Below the pieces are notes generated by a model. That model was not told where the DNA came from and made no database searches. It saw nothing but the letters and a program-made list of their open reading frames with translations. The position numbers and the translations under genes were made by a program. From an uncultured Ferrovum sp. (GTDB taxonomy: Bacteria > Pseudomonadota > Gammaproteobacteria > Burkholderiales > Ferrovaceae): a stretch of DNA of 64,000 bases. The first letter of the stretch is position 1. Each line of letters begins with the position of its first letter. This document shows, one piece after another, positions 1-7,634 of this stretch. The DNA lies in the NCBI GenBank assembly GCA_903893215.1, contig CAITLJ010000035.1:93172-157171 (forward strand). The letters run 5' to 3'.

Positions 1-460
1 GATGATTGTTGAAATTACCCAGAGTGCCGAGCACTTCCTGATCGGGCGGCACGCCGCGTGCGTCGGCATCGGCACGCAGGATGCAAACCACCATGTCCTT
101 CACGGTGGTCTTGCCGTTGCTTCCGGTGATCGCAATCACCTGCGGTGCGATGCGCCGGCGCCAGGCGATGGCCAGGGTCATCAAGGCCTGTTCGGTCGAC
201 GGGACAACGACCTCACCGTCCGCACCTGACACCGGCCGCTCCACCAGCGCAGCCACCGCCCCGGCCTGCAGGCTGGCCGCCACATGGTCATGGCCATCAT
301 GGCGTGCTCCGGCCAGGGCCACGAACAGGTCGCCAGGCTGCAGATCGCGGGAATCAGTGGAGAACCGCAGCACAACAGCGTTGCCATCCACAGTCGCCGA
401 GGGGGCGCAGCCAAGCGCGGCCAACACCTCGCGCAGGGGCCAATGCATGGGTGAGGTCAC
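1..460 (-). CDS. murF: MurF, UDP-MurNAc-tripeptide--D-Ala-D-Ala ligase (N-terminal part)
   Basis: Cytoplasmic ATP-dependent ligase that adds D-Ala-D-Ala to the UDP-MurNAc-tripeptide, the last soluble step of peptidoglycan precursor synthesis. Only about the first 150 residues are present; the gene continues past the left edge. The visible part holds the N-terminal substrate domain (FSTDSR, LFVALAGARHDGHD), the Mur-ligase ATP loop ITGSNGKTT and the following LGTLGNFNNH segment that is characteristic of MurF. A GTG at 460 overlaps the murE stop codon in a GTGA arrangement, which implies translational coupling; an in-frame ATG at 448 is the alternative start. Last visible member of the mraZ-led operon. 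Confidence 0.95.
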   Translation of the reverse strand, partial: MTSPMHWPLREVLAALGCAPSATVDGNAVVLRFSTDSRDLQPGDLFVALAGARHDGHDHVAASLQAGAVAALVERPVSGADGEVVVPSTEQALMTLAIAWRRRIAPQVIAITGSNGKTTVKDMVVCILRADADARGVPPDQEVLGTLGNFNNH

Positions 461-1965
461 GCCGCCACCCCGCTCAGGCCGAGCACCCGGCGGGCCACTG
501 TCAGATCCGAAAAGGGCAATTTCACGCCCGCCACTTCCTGGGTGGTTTCGTGGCCCTTTCCGGCGAGCAGCACGATATCCCCCGGCCGGGCCAGCTCGAC
601 GGCCAGGGCAATCGCACATGCGCGATCTGCCACGGCGGCATACGGCGGCGATTGCATGCCTGCCGCGATGGCCTTGAGGATCATGTCAGGGTCTTCACTG
701 CGCGGATTGTCGCTGGTCAGGATCACCACGTCCGCATGCTGCTCGGCCACCCGGCCCATTTGCGGTCGCTTGCCAGGATCACGGTCGCCACCGCACCCGA
801 ACATGCAGATCAGACGACCGCCGTTGAGCCCGGCGCGCAGGGCGCGCAGCACCTGGGTGAGCGCGTCGGGCGTATGGGCATAGTCGATCAACACCTGAGG
901 GCCGCCGACCACGCCGATCCGTTGCAGGCGACCGGGCGGCGGCGCAAGCGCTGCCACCACATCGGGCAGTGCGGACAGCGGCACATCGCTCTCCAGCAGG
1001 CAGGCCAGCACACCGAGCAGGTTGGACAGGTTGAAGGCTCCCACCAGATTGCTGTGCAGCGCCACCTCGCCCTGCGGAGCATGCAGCACGAACGCGGTCC
1101 CTTCCGAAGTGAACTGCACCTGCCGCGCGCTGATGGCTGGCAGGGAAGGTGCCAGGGGCCCCTGCTGGGTGTAACCGAGCACGCTGATTCCCTGCTGCGG
1201 CAACTGCGCATGTAGCGTGGCACCGAAAGCATCATCCAGGTTCAGGATGGCTCGACGCAGCCCCGCCGCGTGGAACAACGTGGCCTTGGCACGGCCATAA
1301 GCCTGCATGTCGCCGTGATAATCGAGGTGATCCCGGGTGAGATTGGTGAACAGCGCCAGGTCGAACTGCACCGCACGCACGCGCCCCTGGACCAGGGCAT
1401 GGGACGAAACCTCCATGGCCACTGCGCGCGCACCGGCACCGCGTAGCAGGGCGAGTTGATGCTGCAACTCCACTGGCCCGGGCGTAGTGAAGCCGGTGGG
1501 TTGCAGCGCGCCAGCCAGTCCGCTGCCCAACGTGCCGATCAGTCCGCAAGGCCGGCCCAACGCGTTGAACGCCTGGGATATCCAGTGGGTGCAGGAGGTC
1601 TTGCCATTGGTGCCGGTCACCCCGATCACCTGCAACGCCAGGCTCGGGTTGCCGTGAACCTGCCCCGCAATCCGGCTGATCAGGTCAGGCAGGCCAGGCA
1701 CAGGCAAATGTGCCACCGGCCAATCGGCCGACAGGCCATCGGCTGGCTGCCAGAGCAGCGCAGTTGCCCCACGTGCAAGCGCATCGGCAATGTAGGCCCG
1801 TCCATCACCGGCCGCCCCTGCATAGGCAGCAAACGCCATTCCTGGCAGCACCTGGCGGCTGTCATCGGTCAGCCCCCGAAAAGCCGGCAACAGGGCTTCC
1901 AGCCCGGCCGGCAGCGGCTGGCCAGCCCAGATGCGTGGATAAACGAGTGACGGATCTAGCGTCAT
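457..1965 (-). CDS. murE: MurE, UDP-MurNAc-L-Ala-D-Glu--meso-DAP ligase
   Basis: Cytoplasmic ligase adding the third residue of the peptidoglycan stem peptide. The protein is 502 residues, normal for MurE. It shows the ATP loop GVTGTNGKTS, the MEVSSHAL segment and the SDNPRSEDP motif; DNPR is the signature of enzymes that use meso-diaminopimelate rather than lysine. The start at ATG 1965 is preferred over an upstream in-frame ATG at 2010, because GAGGA sits 7-8 bases before it and it begins 1 base after the ftsI stop, whereas the longer form would overlap ftsI with an unlike N-terminus (MPRRWCPP...). Part of the dcw operon, overlapping murF by 4 bases. Confidence 0.96.
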   Translation of the reverse strand: MTLDPSLVYPRIWAGQPLPAGLEALLPAFRGLTDDSRQVLPGMAFAAYAGAAGDGRAYIADALARGATALLWQPADGLSADWPVAHLPVPGLPDLISRIAGQVHGNPSLALQVIGVTGTNGKTSCTHWISQAFNALGRPCGLIGTLGSGLAGALQPTGFTTPGPVELQHQLALLRGAGARAVAMEVSSHALVQGRVRAVQFDLALFTNLTRDHLDYHGDMQAYGRAKATLFHAAGLRRAILNLDDAFGATLHAQLPQQGISVLGYTQQGPLAPSLPAISARQVQFTSEGTAFVLHAPQGEVALHSNLVGAFNLSNLLGVLACLLESDVPLSALPDVVAALAPPPGRLQRIGVVGGPQVLIDYAHTPDALTQVLRALRAGLNGGRLICMFGCGGDRDPGKRPQMGRVAEQHADVVILTSDNPRSEDPDMILKAIAAGMQSPPYAAVADRACAIALAVELARPGDIVLLAGKGHETTQEVAGVKLPFSDLTVARRVLGLSGVAA

Positions 1966-1966
1966 C

Positions 1967-3697
1967 TCAGGTTTCCTCGGCTGCATTGGCGGGCACCACC
2001 GGCGTGGCAAAATTTTCGCTGGCCGGATCGTCGGGCGTCACACCGAGCACCTGCAAGGCAGCCCCCATCAGGGTGCTGAACAGCGGCGCTGCAACCAAGC
2101 CACCATAATAGCCACCCACCGTCGGATCATCGATCATCACTGCAATCAGCAGGCGCGGTCGCGTGGCGGGGGCAAATCCGACGAAGGACGAAATGTAGCG
2201 GTTGGAATAGTGTCCATGCTCCGGCTTGTGCGCCGTCCCGGTCTTGCCGGCCACCCGAAAGCCGCGCACCTGCGCCAGAGGCGCCGTGCCTTCCGGCTTG
2301 ACCACCAGTTCCAGCATGTCACGCACCTGCGCGGCCGTCTGTGCCGAAATCACCGGACGCCCTGCGGGCGGTGACTCCACGCGCACCAGGCTGAGCGGTT
2401 TCAAGGTACCGTCACCGGCAAAAATGGTGTACGCCCGTGCCAGCTGGGCGAGGCTGACCGAAATGCCATTACCGTAGGACATGGTGGCCTGTTCGATCGG
2501 CCGCCAGGTGCGATAGGGGCGCACCCGACCACCCGCCTCGCCAGAGAAGCCGCTTTTGGGCTGCTGACCAAAACCGACGTCGGTGAACATGTTCCACATG
2601 GTTTCGGCAGGCATGCCGAGGGCAATCCGTGCCGCGCCCACGTTGCTGGATTTCTGGATGACCTGCGCCACGGTGATCGCGCCAGCCGGGTGACTGTCGT
2701 GCACCACGGCAGGACCGATGTTCATGGTGCCATTGCCGGTCTGGATCACCGTAGCCGGCGTGACGCGGTGCGTCTCGAGCGCGGCCGCAATGGTGAAGGG
2801 CTTGAGCGTGGAACCTGGCTCATAGGTATCGGCCAGGCTACGGTTGCGCAACTGCGCCGGGGTGACGTGATCGCGTGCGTTCGGATCGTAGTCCGGGTAG
2901 TTGGCCATCGCCAGCACTTCGCCAGTATTCGGGTCAAGCACCATTACCGCCCCTGCCTTGGCATGATGCCGTGCCACGGTGGCACGCAGTTCGCGCCAGG
3001 CCAGATGCTGCAGCCGGCTGTCGACCGACAGCCGCACATCCTGACCGGGACGCTGCTCGCGAATGCTCTCGACGTCCTCGATCACGGCGCCGGCACGATC
3101 CTTGATCACACGGCGCGCCCCCGCCACCCCGCCAAGGGTGGACTGAAATGCCAGTTCAGCCCCTTCCTGGCCACGGTCGTTGGCATCCGTAAAGCCCAGC
3201 AGGTGCGCCATCATCTCGCCCTTCGGATACGAGCGGCGAAAGCCTTTCTCGGTATAAAGCCCGGGCACTTTCAGGGCTGCCACTTCGCGCCCCACCTCCG
3301 GACTCACCTGACGCTTCAGGTAGACGAAATTTCCAGCCCCCTGGTTCAGACGATGCGTGATGTCGGTCCGGTCCATATGCAACAGACTGGCCAACCGGTC
3401 GAGCGCACCGGGACTCAGTTCAGCGTCGTCACGGCTGGCCCAGATGGATACGGCCGGCAGGCTGAGCGCCAGCGGATCACCGTTACGGTCGCGCACCACA
3501 CCGCGATAGGCAGTGGACTCGATCACCCGCGAGTAACGCTCGTCGCCCTTGTGCTGCAGGAAGTCATAGTGCACGCCTTGCAGGAACACCGCGCGACCAA
3601 CCAGCGCCACAAAACCGGCCAGCAGCAACACCAGCAACAGGCGCGCGCGCCACCCCTCCAGACGCAGGTGCAGGGCCGTGTTCGCCTGGTACTTCAC
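1967..3697 (-). CDS. ftsI: FtsI (PBP3), septal peptidoglycan transpeptidase
   Basis: Division-specific class B penicillin-binding protein that cross-links septal peptidoglycan. 576 residues: short cytoplasmic N-terminus, one membrane anchor (about residues 17-36, LLLVLLLAGFVALVGRAVFL), a PBP dimerisation domain, then the transpeptidase domain. The three penicillin-binding motifs are visible: STLK in YEPGSTLKPF (catalytic Ser), SSN in QKSSNVG and KTGT in VAGKTGTAHK. Its ATG overlaps the ftsL stop by 4 bases (ATGA), and its own stop lies 1 base before the murE start, so the genes are translationally coupled. The protein would be recruited by the FtsQLB/FtsW complex. Confidence 0.97.
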   Translation of the reverse strand: MKYQANTALHLRLEGWRARLLLVLLLAGFVALVGRAVFLQGVHYDFLQHKGDERYSRVIESTAYRGVVRDRNGDPLALSLPAVSIWASRDDAELSPGALDRLASLLHMDRTDITHRLNQGAGNFVYLKRQVSPEVGREVAALKVPGLYTEKGFRRSYPKGEMMAHLLGFTDANDRGQEGAELAFQSTLGGVAGARRVIKDRAGAVIEDVESIREQRPGQDVRLSVDSRLQHLAWRELRATVARHHAKAGAVMVLDPNTGEVLAMANYPDYDPNARDHVTPAQLRNRSLADTYEPGSTLKPFTIAAALETHRVTPATVIQTGNGTMNIGPAVVHDSHPAGAITVAQVIQKSSNVGAARIALGMPAETMWNMFTDVGFGQQPKSGFSGEAGGRVRPYRTWRPIEQATMSYGNGISVSLAQLARAYTIFAGDGTLKPLSLVRVESPPAGRPVISAQTAAQVRDMLELVVKPEGTAPLAQVRGFRVAGKTGTAHKPEHGHYSNRYISSFVGFAPATRPRLLIAVMIDDPTVGGYYGGLVAAPLFSTLMGAALQVLGVTPDDPASENFATPVVPANAAEET

Positions 3698-4053
3698 GGT
3701 TGCTTCCCGCGCGCAGCCAGGCTGCCAAGTGCGGCCAAAGCGGTCGCGTCATGCGCCGGAGCAAGCACCGCCGGCGCTTCAGCAAGGGGCGCCACGCCTG
3801 CGGCCAACGCGTAGGAGCGCGAGGGCTCCGGCAGACGCATGCGCAGCCCGCTGGCGGCGCGCTCCACACGGTTGGCCGCCGCCAGGGTGGCCTGGTCGGC
3901 TTCAAGCCGGCGCAAATCGGTGGCGAGCTGTTCACCAACGCCCAGCTCGCGCTGCAAGTCGACAAACAGGCGGCGTGCGCGATGCTGGGTGTGGACCACT
4001 GCAATGGCGCAAAGCAGCAGCGCGCAGAAGAGGGCAAGGTCAAGGCGCTTCAT
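3694..4053 (-). CDS. ftsL: FtsL, division bitopic membrane protein
   Basis: Small septal protein that forms the FtsQLB complex and activates FtsW-FtsI. 119 residues: a two-to-three residue cytoplasmic tip, a membrane segment (LALFCALLLCAIAVV, about residues 5-20), then a periplasmic heptad-rich helix (about residues 25-70) ending in an Ala-rich tail. FtsL sequences diverge strongly, so the call rests on size, topology and invariable position between rsmH and ftsI. It overlaps both neighbours by 4 bases. The C-terminal tail (LAEAPAVLAPAHDATALAAL) is somewhat longer than in many homologues. Confidence 0.92.
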   Translation of the reverse strand: MKRLDLALFCALLLCAIAVVHTQHRARRLFVDLQRELGVGEQLATDLRRLEADQATLAAANRVERAASGLRMRLPEPSRSYALAAGVAPLAEAPAVLAPAHDATALAALGSLAARGKQP

Positions 4054-4982
4054 GCATGCACCACGGCCGTACGTTCAGCCACCCGCAGCACGGCACTGCG
4101 CGCCCGCGGATTGCGCTGCAACTCGACCGGCCCGGCCACGATCGCGCGACCGAGGGCACGTAGGGGTGAGGCCGGCCGCTGGTCTTCGCGCACCGCCAAA
4201 CCCGGCGGAACTTCCGGCGGCCGGCTGTGGCGTGCGATGAATTGCTTGACGCGACGATCCTCCAGCGAATGAAAACTGATCACCGCCATGCGTCCGCCAG
4301 CGCGCAGCGCGCCGAGCACTTGCGGCAACACCGCATCGAGCTGATCGAGCTCGCCATTGATGTGAATACGCAGGGCCTGGAAGGTACGGGTTGCCGGATC
4401 AATACCGGGCTTGCCACGCGGCACGCTGCTCGCCACCAGAGCGGCCAGCTGCCGCGTGGTGCGCAGCGGGCTGTGCTCGCGGGTGGCGACGACGGCACGG
4501 GCAATCCGCATTGCGTGACGCTCCTCGCCCAGATCGCGGAGGATACGCGCCAGCGCCTCCACGCTGACGTGCGCCAGGAATTCAGCAACACTTTCGCCGG
4601 CGTCTGGATCCATGCGCATGTCGAGCGGACCATCGTTGCGGAAGCTGAAACCACGACCCGCCTGATCGAGTTGCGGCGAGGAGACCCCCAGATCCAGCAG
4701 GATGCCGTCCACCCCCTCAGGCGCAAACCTCGCCAGCTCAGGCGCCAAATCGGCGAACGCACGACGGCGGATGGAAAAACGCGGATCGCCGGCCAGCGCT
4801 GCAGCAGCGCTCACGGCGTCAGGGTCCCGATCAAGCGCAAGCAGCCGACCTTTCGGCCCCAGCTGCGCGAGCAGGGCGCGGCTGTGCCCCCCCCGACCGA
4901 ACGTGCAATCCACGTAACAGCCGTCGACACGTACCGCAAGGGCTTCAAGCACTTCTTCAAGCAGCACAGGTTGATGTTCCAC
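4050..4982 (-). CDS. rsmH: RsmH (MraW), 16S rRNA m4C1402 methyltransferase
   Basis: SAM-dependent methyltransferase that methylates N4 of C1402 in the ribosomal P site. 310 residues, typical length. It begins MEHQPVLLEEVLEAL and carries the SAM-binding glycine loop DCTFGRGGHSRALL with the acidic residue in LALDRDPDA, the family motif DGILLDLGVSSPQLD, and the C-terminal ISFHSLEDRRVKQF block that is diagnostic of RsmH. Second gene of the dcw operon, between mraZ and ftsL. Confidence 0.97.
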   Translation of the reverse strand: MEHQPVLLEEVLEALAVRVDGCYVDCTFGRGGHSRALLAQLGPKGRLLALDRDPDAVSAAAALAGDPRFSIRRRAFADLAPELARFAPEGVDGILLDLGVSSPQLDQAGRGFSFRNDGPLDMRMDPDAGESVAEFLAHVSVEALARILRDLGEERHAMRIARAVVATREHSPLRTTRQLAALVASSVPRGKPGIDPATRTFQALRIHINGELDQLDAVLPQVLGALRAGGRMAVISFHSLEDRRVKQFIARHSRPPEVPPGLAVREDQRPASPLRALGRAIVAGPVELQRNPRARSAVLRVAERTAVVHA

Positions 4983-5000
4983 ACCGGGGACTCCGCCGCC

Positions 5001-5459
5001 TCAGAACAGCGACAGGGATTCGGTGCCTGGCGGCATCACCCCTGGAAGTTGCTGGGTAAAGATTTCGAGCTGCTTTTCCCACGCTTCCGGATGCCACATC
5101 CGGAAATGGGTGACCTGACCAAACATCATCACTTCGCGATCGATATTGGCGAGCCTGCGCAGGGTAGGAGAAATCAGCACCCGTCCGGCCGAATCCATCT
5201 CCACTTCATCCGCATGCCCCACCAGCAACTGCTGCAGGGCAGCCACGCTCGGATCGAAGCCGGGTAGCGCCATGATCTTGCTGGCAATCGGCTCCCACAG
5301 GGGGGCGGGATAAAGCAACAGGCAGCGATGCGGGTGCGCGGTGACGATGACCTGCCCACCACCCTGCTCCAGGATCTTCTCCCGGTAGCGGGTGGGCACA
5401 GCCAGACGCCCTTTCGCGTCCAGACTGATTGCCGATGCCCCCTGGAAACCCTGCGCCAC
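5001..5459 (-). CDS. mraZ: MraZ, transcriptional repressor of the dcw operon
   Basis: AbrB-like DNA-binding protein that represses its own operon. 152 residues with the two tandem swapped-hairpin halves: SLDAKGRLAVPTRYRE near the N-terminus and DSAGRVLISPTLRR near residue 90, each the DxxGR...P motif that contacts TGGGN-type repeats. Start chosen at GTG 5459 because AAGGTGG lies 5 bases upstream; a second in-frame GTG at 5468 falls inside that ribosome-binding sequence. Homologues normally start two to four residues before the FQGAS segment, in line with this choice. First gene of the division cluster and probable regulator of it, since its operator lies just upstream. Confidence 0.95.
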   Translation of the reverse strand: MAQGFQGASAISLDAKGRLAVPTRYREKILEQGGGQVIVTAHPHRCLLLYPAPLWEPIASKIMALPGFDPSVAALQQLLVGHADEVEMDSAGRVLISPTLRRLANIDREVMMFGQVTHFRMWHPEAWEKQLEIFTQQLPGVMPPGTESLSLF

Positions 5460-5483
5460 AAATCCCACCTTAGGGGTTAGTCA

Positions 5484-5518
5484 CCCCACTGATTCCCATA
5501 AATTACCACTTCACCCCA
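5484..5518 (-). promoter_or_regulatory. MraZ operator: four TGG-type direct repeats, 10-bp period
   Basis: Read on the minus strand, TGGGG, TGGTA, TGGGA and TGGGG begin at 5518, 5508, 5498 and 5488, exactly 10 bp apart. Known MraZ sites are TGGGN repeats separated by 5 bases, so the spacing fits one contact per helical turn. The first repeat overlaps the -10 box, consistent with repression by occlusion. Confidence 0.85.
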
Positions 5519-5546
5519 CTTTACGACAAAGACCTGGCAAGGTCAA
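5518..5546 (-). promoter_or_regulatory. Sigma-70-type promoter of the dcw operon (Pmra)
   Basis: On the minus strand TTGACC (5546-5541, 5 of 6 matches to the -35 consensus) is followed after exactly 17 bases by TAAAGT (5523-5518, 4 of 6 matches to the -10). It points into mraZ and leaves a leader of roughly 50 bases containing the MraZ repeats. Confidence 0.75.
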
Positions 5547-5792
5547 GCACCGTCCGCAGACTTTTCCTTTACCAACAATCGCTTGCGGACATTTCCGGGA
5601 GCTGCATGGAAATTGCCGACCGCCAAGGAAAAAGCATGGGGAATCAGCTTCTTGCAAGACGAAAAGAAAGTACGGAGGAACGGCCAGGGCACACGCGCCA
5701 ACGGAACATGTGGAGAAAATATTCAATATGGAAGGCAATCCAACCCGGAAGGTGGAGCCGAACCGCGAGAAGTCGCGGCTTATTCAGGACAG
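5547..5792. other. Intergenic region between rnpB and the dcw promoter
   Basis: About 250 bases without a credible gene; short open frames here lack ribosome-binding sites and family features. Two structures are visible: an inverted repeat GTCCGCA (5552-5558) / TGCGGAC (5584-5590), and a small hairpin CCGCGA-GAAG-TCGCGG (5763-5778) just beyond the RNase P RNA 3' end, which could aid termination or 3' processing although no U-run follows it. Confidence 0.5.
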
Positions 5793-6154
5793 GTGGTGAA
5801 GCCGGCCTGTAAGCCGGGTTCTGTCGTGGACAGTCATTCCTCTAGGCAGCCGGTTGCCCGGCTGCTCAAGCAACCTACCCGGGAACAGCGCGAGCCACGC
5901 CATCGTTCCCCTATTTGGTCTTGCTCCGGATGGGGTTTTACTTGCCGCTTCCGTTACCGGTTGCGCGGTGCGCTCTTACCGCACCTTTTCACCCTTGCCG
6001 TCGGACCTTGCGATCCGCTTGGGCGGTTTAAGTCTCTGTATCACTTTCCATGGCCTTGCGACCTCCGGCCGTTAGCCGGCATCCCGCTCTGCGGAGCCCG
6101 GACTTTCCTCCCCGGCGCAAGCGCCGCGGCGACTGTCCAGCCGACTTCACCACC
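5793..6154 (-). ncRNA. rnpB: RNase P RNA (bacterial type A)
   Basis: Catalytic RNA of ribonuclease P, which matures tRNA 5' ends. Recognised on the minus strand by the conserved cores GAGGAAAGTCCGGGCTCC near the 5' end, GTAAGAGCGCACCG, GGTAAACCCC-like and CCAAATAGG in the middle, and AGAGGAATGACTGTCCACGACAGAACCC near the 3' end (quoted only as landmarks). The ends GGTGGTGAAGTCGGC and GCCGGCTTCACCACC pair over 15 positions with one mismatch, forming P1; this defines the limits to within a few bases. Mature RNA is about 350 nt. TAGACT, a possible -10 box, lies in the last codons of pyrC, so rnpB may have its own promoter there or be processed from a pyrC transcript. Confidence 0.95.
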
Positions 6155-6155
6155 A

Positions 6156-7238
6156 TCAGTCTAGCAGAGTCCATGGCAAGGTCTCGCCTGAACGCAGCGG
6201 CACCACGGCAATGTCGCCGCGCGCCAGTTCGGTCGGCACCAATTGCGGCCGACGTTGCAGACGCACCTGCCCGGCGTTGAGCGGCAGACCATAGAACGCC
6301 GGCCCCGCAAGGCTGGCAAAGCCCTCCAGCCTGGACAGCGCACCCACCTGATCGAAGGCCTCGGCGTAAAGTTCAAGCGCATGCGCCGCTGTGTAGCAGC
6401 CGGCGCAACCGCATGCATGCTCCTTCAGTTCGCGCGCGTGCGGCGCGCTGTCCGTGCCCAGAAAAAAACGGGCGCTGCCCGAGGTGGCGGCGGCGACCAG
6501 TGCCTGACGGTGGGCTTCGCGCTTCAGCACCGGCAGACAGTACATATGCGGCCGCAGCCCGCCCTGAAACAGCGCATTACGGTTGTAGAGCAGGTGATGC
6601 GCAGTCAGCGTCGCAGCCACACGATCCTCGCCCTGACTGACAAACGCAGCCGCCTCCGCCGTGGTGATGTGCTCGACCACCACACGCAATTGCGGGTGAC
6701 GATCGAGCGCCGGCCGCAGAACCTGCTCAAGGAACACCTTTTCCCGATCAAAAATATCAACGGCCGGGTCAGTCACTTCGGCATGCACCAGGAGCGGCAT
6801 GCCGGTCTCGGCAAGCGCTGCCAACGCCGAATCGCAGTGCCGAAGGTCACGCACGCCCGCATTGGAGTTGGTGGTGGCGCCGGCCGGGTAAAGCTTGACC
6901 GCATGCACGAAACCACTGCGTGCTGCCAGCCCGATCTCGCTGGCGGGCGTGGCTTCGGTCAGATACAGCGTCATCAGGGGCTCGAACACGCGACCCGGCT
7001 GCAAGGCCGCCAGGATGCGCTCGCGATAATCCGCCGCCTGCGCCACCGTGGTGACTGGAGGCTTAAGGTTGGGCATCACCACCGCGCGCGCAAACTGGCG
7101 GGCGGTATCGTCGAGTACGGCAGCCATCACCGCGCCATCGCGCAGATGCAGGTGCCAGTCGTCTGGACGACGCAGGGTCAGCAGGTCGGTCGCGGCAGGG
7201 CCGGCGACCACGGCGGGAGAAGGGACAGTGGGAGTCAT
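6156..7238 (-). CDS. pyrC: PyrC, dihydroorotase (class II)
   Basis: Zinc amidohydrolase that cyclises carbamoyl-aspartate to dihydroorotate in pyrimidine synthesis. 360 residues. The metal-binding HLHLRDG motif is near residue 29, followed by VVMPNLKPPV, then the conserved MPLLVHAEV and VVVEHIT segments with metal-ligand histidines, and FFLGTDSAPH with the catalytic Asp. These are features of the short, E. coli-type PyrC. It lies directly upstream of rnpB (2 bases from the stop codon to the start of P1) and is divergent from feoA. The N-terminal extension of about 15 residues (MTPTVPSPAVVAGPA) is Ala/Pro-rich and not conserved; a start closer to LLTLRRPDDWH is possible. Confidence 0.95.
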   Translation of the reverse strand: MTPTVPSPAVVAGPAATDLLTLRRPDDWHLHLRDGAVMAAVLDDTARQFARAVVMPNLKPPVTTVAQAADYRERILAALQPGRVFEPLMTLYLTEATPASEIGLAARSGFVHAVKLYPAGATTNSNAGVRDLRHCDSALAALAETGMPLLVHAEVTDPAVDIFDREKVFLEQVLRPALDRHPQLRVVVEHITTAEAAAFVSQGEDRVAATLTAHHLLYNRNALFQGGLRPHMYCLPVLKREAHRQALVAAATSGSARFFLGTDSAPHARELKEHACGCAGCYTAAHALELYAEAFDQVGALSRLEGFASLAGPAFYGLPLNAGQVRLQRRPQLVPTELARGDIAVVPLRSGETLPWTLLD

Positions 7239-7276
7239 GGTCCGATTTTACCACGCAGCCCGCCGAGGATTTGAAT

Positions 7277-7304
7277 GGTAATAAGAACCATTCTTGTTTA
7301 TAAT
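7277..7304 (+). promoter_or_regulatory. Fur box and promoter of the feo operon
   Basis: GGTAATAAGAACCATTCTT (7277-7295) matches the classical 19-bp Fur box at 13 positions and contains the inverted repeat AAGAA-CCA-TTCTT. A perfect TATAAT -10 box follows at 7299-7304; no good -35 is seen. The site would cover the -35 and spacer, so iron-bound Fur should repress feoAB. Confidence 0.75.
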
Positions 7305-7355
7305 CGGATCAAGCCAAGCGTAACCCGCATTGCACCGCCACGGAGATTGCCCCCA

Positions 7356-7634
7356 ATGACCGCGAACACCAAGGAACATCTGGTCCGGATCAGCCACATG
7401 GCGCCGGGCGAATCCGGCGTGATCCTCGAAGTCGGCCTTGATCATGGTACCGACAAGCGGATGACCGAGGATGGCATCCGTCGGCTGCAGGAACTGGGCT
7501 TCGTGCCCGGCGAACGGATTACCGTGGTCAGGCGTGGTTTTCCCAGCGGCGATCCGCTGGCGGTGCGCATCGGCACCTCACTGTTCGCCCTGCGCCGGGT
7601 GGAAGCATCGGCCATCAAGGTGGCACGCAGTTGA
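7356..7634 (+). CDS. feoA: FeoA, ferrous iron transport accessory protein
   Basis: Small cytoplasmic SH3-like protein that works with FeoB in Fe(II) uptake. 92 residues; the FeoA fold is indicated by RISHMAPGESG, RLQELGFVPGERITVVRRGFPSGDPLAVRIG and FALRRVEA (given in pieces: LGFVPGE, DPLAVRIG). Start at ATG 7356 is preferred because CGGAGA lies about 9 bases upstream; extending the frame to 7275 would run through the promoter. The stop TGA overlaps the TTG start of feoB, so translation is coupled. Expected to be induced under iron limitation through the Fur box upstream. Confidence 0.92.
   Translation: MTANTKEHLVRISHMAPGESGVILEVGLDHGTDKRMTEDGIRRLQELGFVPGERITVVRRGFPSGDPLAVRIGTSLFALRRVEASAIKVARS

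Noticed and set aside
5763..5778. CCGCGA-GAAG-TCGCGG hairpin after rnpB as an intrinsic terminator.
   Set aside because: Only six pairs and no U-run on the rnpB strand; kept only as a note in the intergenic entry.
5606..5812. A 68-codon plus-strand frame between mraZ and rnpB.
   Set aside because: Runs into the RNase P RNA 3' end, no ribosome-binding site, no domain; composition unlike the neighbouring genes.
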